Assembly (NCBI GenBank): GCA_015232935.1
Contig: JADFYT010000121.1
Coordinates: 1 to 7,008, forward strand
DNA: 7,008 nt
Reading direction: 5' to 3'
Origin: Desulfamplus sp.
GTDB taxonomy: Bacteria; Desulfobacterota; Desulfobacteria; Desulfobacterales; Desulfobacteraceae
Under the pieces are notes generated by a model. It was given only the letters and a program-made list of their open reading frames with translations, was not told the origin of the DNA and did no database searches. Of this stretch, positions 4,770 through 7,008 are shown in pieces. Every line of letters starts with the position of its first letter. Position 1 is the stretch's first letter. Made by a program: the position numbers and the translations under genes.

Positions 4770-5891
4770 ATGAACGATTTTCTTCAGAGTCTGAGAGGCG
4801 GTCATAAAGATAAAAGAACTGCAAAGACAAGAAGAGGTTTTGACAACAGCAATTTTAACACAGCCCCAAATTTTCAGAACCACGGCAATTACCAGGGTAC
4901 AAGAACCGGAAATATAAAAAGGCCAGCGACAAGAGCCTCTTCCCATGTTCATATGCCAGGAGGAGAGCATCAGCCATCTTATGCACCTCAGGTTGACCCT
5001 TTTGATGTCATGCTGGATCTGATGGATGCGTATACAAAAAATCAGGAGATGCTTATCTCCGTTCATGAAAAAAGAATTATTGCAGAAGAGCGCAAGGCCA
5101 TAGCACTTGAAGAGATTGCAGAGTATCTCAGGGTAATTACCATGCCCTCTTTTAAAGAATCCTTTGCATTTAAAAAGACATCTGCCACTTCGGCATCCAG
5201 TATATCCAGAGATATTGATGGAAATGAGGAGTCTGGCACCATTACATCCGAAGCTCTTGAGGCAAACATCGCTGATAACGAATCCTCTTACAGTGATATT
5301 GTTGGTGATGATGAAAATGTTGATGCCGAATATATCGAACCAGAGGATTTCAACAAAAAGAACTACGACTTTCTGGATGCTGATCATGAAGATATTGATA
5401 ACATGGACGTTGACTCTGAATATGGCAATAAAAAAGATATTGACAAAAGAAGTGATGACACCCAGGATGTTGAATTTTCTATAAAATCACCCATGAAGGA
5501 TTATTTGTCGGAAGACGAGAAAAAGACTGTAAAGGTTATCAGACGTAAAAAAGCAGATATCAAAGAAGCATTCGCACCCCGGGGAGCAGATATATCGGAA
5601 AAGGAAGCATCAGAGACTCCAAAAGGGACGAAAACAGGGATTGCAGAAAAAAAACAGACAATAATTCCAACCCCGACAGTTTTAACAGCAACAGAAGAAG
5701 AGATGCCCTTGCTGACACGAGAAGAAGTCATGGAGATCATACACTCCATGCGTGCCAAGGGTAAAACATTTGATGAGGTTGCACAACATCTTGTGAGTCT
5801 TGGACAGCCTACTTTCTCGGGAAGAGGTGAGTGGCACGCTCAGACCATACATAGACTATGCACTAAAAAATCCAGCAAATACAAAAAATAA
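4770..5891 (+). CDS. Hypothetical protein with acidic middle and C-terminal recombinase-type DNA-binding module
   Basis: This is a 373-residue protein of unknown function. Residues 1-70 are polar and basic (K, R, N, G, Q) and probably flexible. Residues 75-125 form a predicted amphipathic helix region (VDPFDVMLDLMDAYTKN, then EKRIIAEERKAIALEEIAEY) that could be a coiled coil. Residues 165-250 are strongly acidic (D/E clusters). Residues 255-300 are Lys-rich. Residues 314-364 (LLTREEVMEIIHSMRAKGKT, then FDEVAQHL, PTFSGRGEWHAQTIHRL) resemble the 'Recombinase' helix-turn-helix module of large serine recombinases (G-x-S/T-x-x-x-I/V-A-x-x-L ... P-T-x-x-G-x-x-W-x-x-x-T-I/V). No serine-recombinase catalytic domain is present, so it is more likely a DNA-binding or scaffold protein than an enzyme. 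ATG 4770 has AAGGAG 8 bases upstream. It seems monocistronic, with a sigma-54-like promoter. Confidence 0.85.
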   Translation: MNDFLQSLRGGHKDKRTAKTRRGFDNSNFNTAPNFQNHGNYQGTRTGNIKRPATRASSHVHMPGGEHQPSYAPQVDPFDVMLDLMDAYTKNQEMLISVHEKRIIAEERKAIALEEIAEYLRVITMPSFKESFAFKKTSATSASSISRDIDGNEESGTITSEALEANIADNESSYSDIVGDDENVDAEYIEPEDFNKKNYDFLDADHEDIDNMDVDSEYGNKKDIDKRSDDTQDVEFSIKSPMKDYLSEDEKKTVKVIRRKKADIKEAFAPRGADISEKEASETPKGTKTGIAEKKQTIIPTPTVLTATEEEMPLLTREEVMEIIHSMRAKGKTFDEVAQHLVSLGQPTFSGRGEWHAQTIHRLCTKKSSKYKK

Positions 5892-5915
5892 AAAATTGTT
5901 TGAATCAACCTGCCC

Positions 5916-5947
5916 ACGCCCAAAGGACTTGACGCCCAAAGGACTTG
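5916..5947 (+). repeat. Perfect tandem duplication of a 16-mer
   Basis: ACGCCCAAAGGACTTG occurs twice back to back (5916-5931 and 5932-5947), just after the stop of the 4770 gene. A partial third GGACTTG is at 5979-5985. This is probably a recent slippage duplication. Confidence 0.9.
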
Positions 5948-5997
5948 GTTTCCTGAAGAAAAATGAAAACGGGAAGAGGGACTTGTAGAACTCAAAG

Positions 5998-6060
5998 CCT
6001 CTGAAATCTGGAATTTATTGCTGATTATTCTATTGCCAATAATATTTGATCTTTCAGGGG
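5998..6060. repeat. Nested inverted repeats, large hairpin
   Basis: Outer arms CCTCTGAAA (5998-6006) and TTTCAGGGG (6052-6060) pair at 8 of 9 positions, with a G-T pair at the ninth on the plus-strand RNA. Inside them TTATTG (6015-6020) pairs with CAATAA (6037-6042). The structure lies between two convergent genes. Without a T-run it is not a clear terminator, but it may end or stabilise either transcript. Confidence 0.5.
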
Positions 6061-6115
6061 TTAAGAAGGCTTCAATGAAAAAGAGCGGAAGATGAACAAG
6101 GTAAGTTTTAGAGGC

Positions 6116-6427
6116 TCAATGGTGGCCTGGATCAAGTCTGCTCATGTATTCATTCCACTCTATAGGAAGCATGTGGCGTTTTTTTGTATTGCAATCCTTG
6201 CAACATGGCACCACATTGTTTTTAACAGATCGGCCACCTCTTGCAATTGGAACAAGATGATCCATGGTAAGCTCCCTGGGTGGGAAACTTCCTCGGCAGT
6301 AGTGACAGACGCCTTGCGATCTTTTTCGTTTCCACCACTGGCTGTTTCTGAGTTCCCTTGCCTTCTGCTTCTCATGTTTTTGAACATCTTCGTCCTGCGA
6401 AAAATAGAACTCCATATAATTAACCAT
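6116..6427 (-). CDS. Small stand-alone HNH endonuclease-like protein
   Basis: This 103-residue protein carries a canonical HNH nuclease core: CHYC (41-44), the metal/catalytic pair DH (56-57) in TMDHLVPIARGG, NNVV (70-73), and CCKDCN (75-80) completing a Cys4 zinc site with C41/C44. The N-terminal 35 residues are charged and helical, rich in K, R and E. Such small HNH proteins nick or cut DNA and occur as host genes, phage terminase-linked proteins, mobile-intron remnants or defence effectors; nothing nearby tells which. The first ATG (6427) and the ATG four codons in (6415) both lack a clear Shine-Dalgarno, so the start is uncertain. It lies 204 bases downstream of era on the same strand and converges with the 4770 gene. 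A 12-bp perfect dyad sits directly upstream. Confidence 0.85.
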   Translation of the reverse strand: MVNYMEFYFSQDEDVQKHEKQKARELRNSQWWKRKRSQGVCHYCRGSFPPRELTMDHLVPIARGGRSVKNNVVPCCKDCNTKKRHMLPIEWNEYMSRLDPGHH

Positions 6428-6434
6428 ATATCAG

Positions 6435-6468
6435 AAATCATGTGATTGGTTCAGCGATCACATGATTT
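6435..6468. promoter_or_regulatory. Perfect 12-bp inverted repeat upstream of the HNH gene
   Basis: AAATCATGTGAT (6435-6446) and ATCACATGATTT (6457-6468) are exact reverse complements around 10 bases. The dyad ends 7 bases from the first HNH start codon on the minus strand. It could be an operator, a hairpin controlling translation, or a weak terminator for era. It is AT-rich and lacks a T-run on the minus strand. Confidence 0.7.
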
Positions 6469-6471
6469 TCT

Positions 6472-6486
6472 AATTCCTTTAACATA
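6472..6486. repeat. 15-bp direct repeat, downstream copy of the era 3' end
   Basis: AATTCCTTTAACATA is identical to 6642-6656, which encodes the last residues of Era (MLKEF on the minus strand). On the minus strand this copy also reads ATG TTA AAG GAA TT, in a short open frame that ends at 6438. Confidence 0.85.
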
Positions 6487-6488
6487 GC

Positions 6489-6520
6489 GATATGCATATC
6501 CCTGACAGCATAGATATCTA
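6489..6520. repeat. Two perfect short palindromes
   Basis: GATATGCATATC (6489-6500, 12 bp) and TAGATATCTA (6511-6520, 10 bp) are each perfectly self-complementary with no spacer and are separated by 10 bases. Together with the dyad at 6435-6468 they make this gap unusually palindromic. The rest of 6428-6631 shows no convincing gene. Confidence 0.6.
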
Positions 6521-6631
6521 ATTTATTCAGGACTCGGTTTTAAATAACCTGCTCATTTCATAATGCACCGACCTTGAATGGCGGCGTATTTGATCTTAAA
6601 ATGGGCATCTTGTTTCTGACTCATTCCTTAG

Positions 6632-7008
6632 CTAATATCCGAATTCCTTTAACATATTCTCGTTTCTGCTCCAGTGTTTTGTCACCTTGACCAGAAGTTT
6701 GAGAAGGACTTTTGAGCCTGTCATTCTTTCAATATCCCTTCTTGCCTGCTCTCCTATTTTTTTCAGCATTTGCCCACCTTTACCAATGACAATCCCTTTT
6801 TGCGAATCCCTGTCAAGGTGGATGCTTGCATGGATGACAATCAGTTTGTTTTCAACCTTGAAAGAATCAACAGTCACTGCACTGGAGTAGGGTATCTCCA
6901 TGCCTGTGAGTCTGAATATTTTTTCACGGATCATTTCGCCGGCAATGAATTTTTCTGAAAGATCGGTCAGGGTATCTTCAGGAAAAAGCCTTGGCCCTTC
7001 AGGCAGAC
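6632..7008 (-). CDS. era: GTPase Era, C-terminal part (cut by window edge)
   Basis: Era is a GTPase that binds the 3' end of 16S rRNA and helps mature the 30S subunit. Only the last 124 or so codons are here; the frame stays open to base 7006 and the start lies beyond the window. The visible part begins LPEGPRLFPEDTLTDLSEKF, then IAGEMIREKIF and EIPYSSAV, the linker typical of Era. The KH domain follows, with GIVIGKGGQMLKKIG (GxxG loop GKGG), ARRDIE, and the closing VKVTKHW...LKEFGY that contacts the anti-Shine-Dalgarno region in known structures. The GTP-binding G1-G5 motifs are outside the window. The protein ends naturally at FGY, like other Era proteins. The last codons overlap one copy of a 15-bp direct repeat (6642-6656). 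Confidence 0.95.
   Translation of the reverse strand, partial: LPEGPRLFPEDTLTDLSEKFIAGEMIREKIFRLTGMEIPYSSAVTVDSFKVENKLIVIHASIHLDRDSQKGIVIGKGGQMLKKIGEQARRDIERMTGSKVLLKLLVKVTKHWSRNENMLKEFGY
6642..6656. repeat. 15-bp direct repeat, copy within the era 3' end
   Basis: This copy of AATTCCTTTAACATA encodes part of the final Era residues on the minus strand. Its partner is at 6472-6486, 170 bp away in the same orientation, so the pair brackets 155 bases that include the two palindromes at 6489-6520. Confidence 0.85.

Noticed and set aside
4767..5387. 206-codon minus-strand open frame opposite the 4770 gene
   Set aside because: It is antisense to a gene with a good Shine-Dalgarno and sensible protein; the translation is Cys/Ile-rich with no recognisable domain.
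6092..6445. 117-codon plus-strand open frame opposite the HNH gene
   Set aside because: The opposite strand encodes a clear HNH core; this frame is a shadow.
6438..6631. Decayed gene between era and the HNH gene
   Set aside because: Short minus-strand frames (23 codons, and 33 codons ending at 6438) show no recognisable family and lack ribosome-binding sites.

Overview
The window looks like an ordinary chromosomal stretch of a moderately AT-rich Gram-negative anaerobe, most likely a sulfate-reducing Desulfobacterota (Desulfobacterales-like). This is inferred from the style of the first gene (an Fe-S old-yellow-enzyme reductase of the dienoyl-CoA/enoate type) and from two hypothetical proteins of a kind I associate with that group. 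No database search was possible. No tRNA, rRNA, CRISPR array or complete insertion sequence is visible.

Layout. Bases 2-91 may be the last codons of an upstream gene. A Fur-box-like dyad (90-108) precedes a 688-residue FMN/FAD/4Fe-4S ene-reductase (149-2215). Next comes a small hypothetical protein (2315-2761) bracketed by two copies of a 61-68 bp palindromic repeat in inverted orientation (2227-2287 and 2764-2831). The second copy supplies the Shine-Dalgarno of dusB (2850-3905), a tRNA-dihydrouridine synthase. dusB converges, with a 16-base gap, on queF (3922-4326, minus), the preQ0 reductase of queuosine synthesis, so two tRNA-modification enzymes end tail to tail.

The 443-bp region between queF and the next plus-strand gene is the densest regulatory stretch. 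It holds a TTGACA promoter candidate, a good rho-independent terminator about 115 nt downstream of it (a possible small RNA or orphan leader), three dyads, and a sigma-54-like -24/-12 element about 70 bases before a plus-strand gene. That gene (4770-5891) encodes a 373-residue protein with a helical segment, a very acidic middle, and a C-terminal module resembling the 'Recombinase' DNA-binding domain of large serine recombinases, but with no catalytic domain.

The right end holds a tandem 16-mer and a nested hairpin (5916-6060), a small stand-alone HNH nuclease on the minus strand (6116-6427), a palindrome-rich gap, and the C-terminal KH portion of the GTPase Era (6632-7008, minus, cut by the window edge). 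A 15-bp sequence from the very 3' end of era is repeated 170 bp further downstream, which resembles an attachment-site or insertion scar.

There is no clear new multi-gene system. The strongest leads are the sigma-54-like, dyad-rich control region with the orphan promoter-terminator unit before the recombinase-like DNA-binding protein, the inverted palindromic repeats, and the era 3'-end duplication next to the HNH gene.
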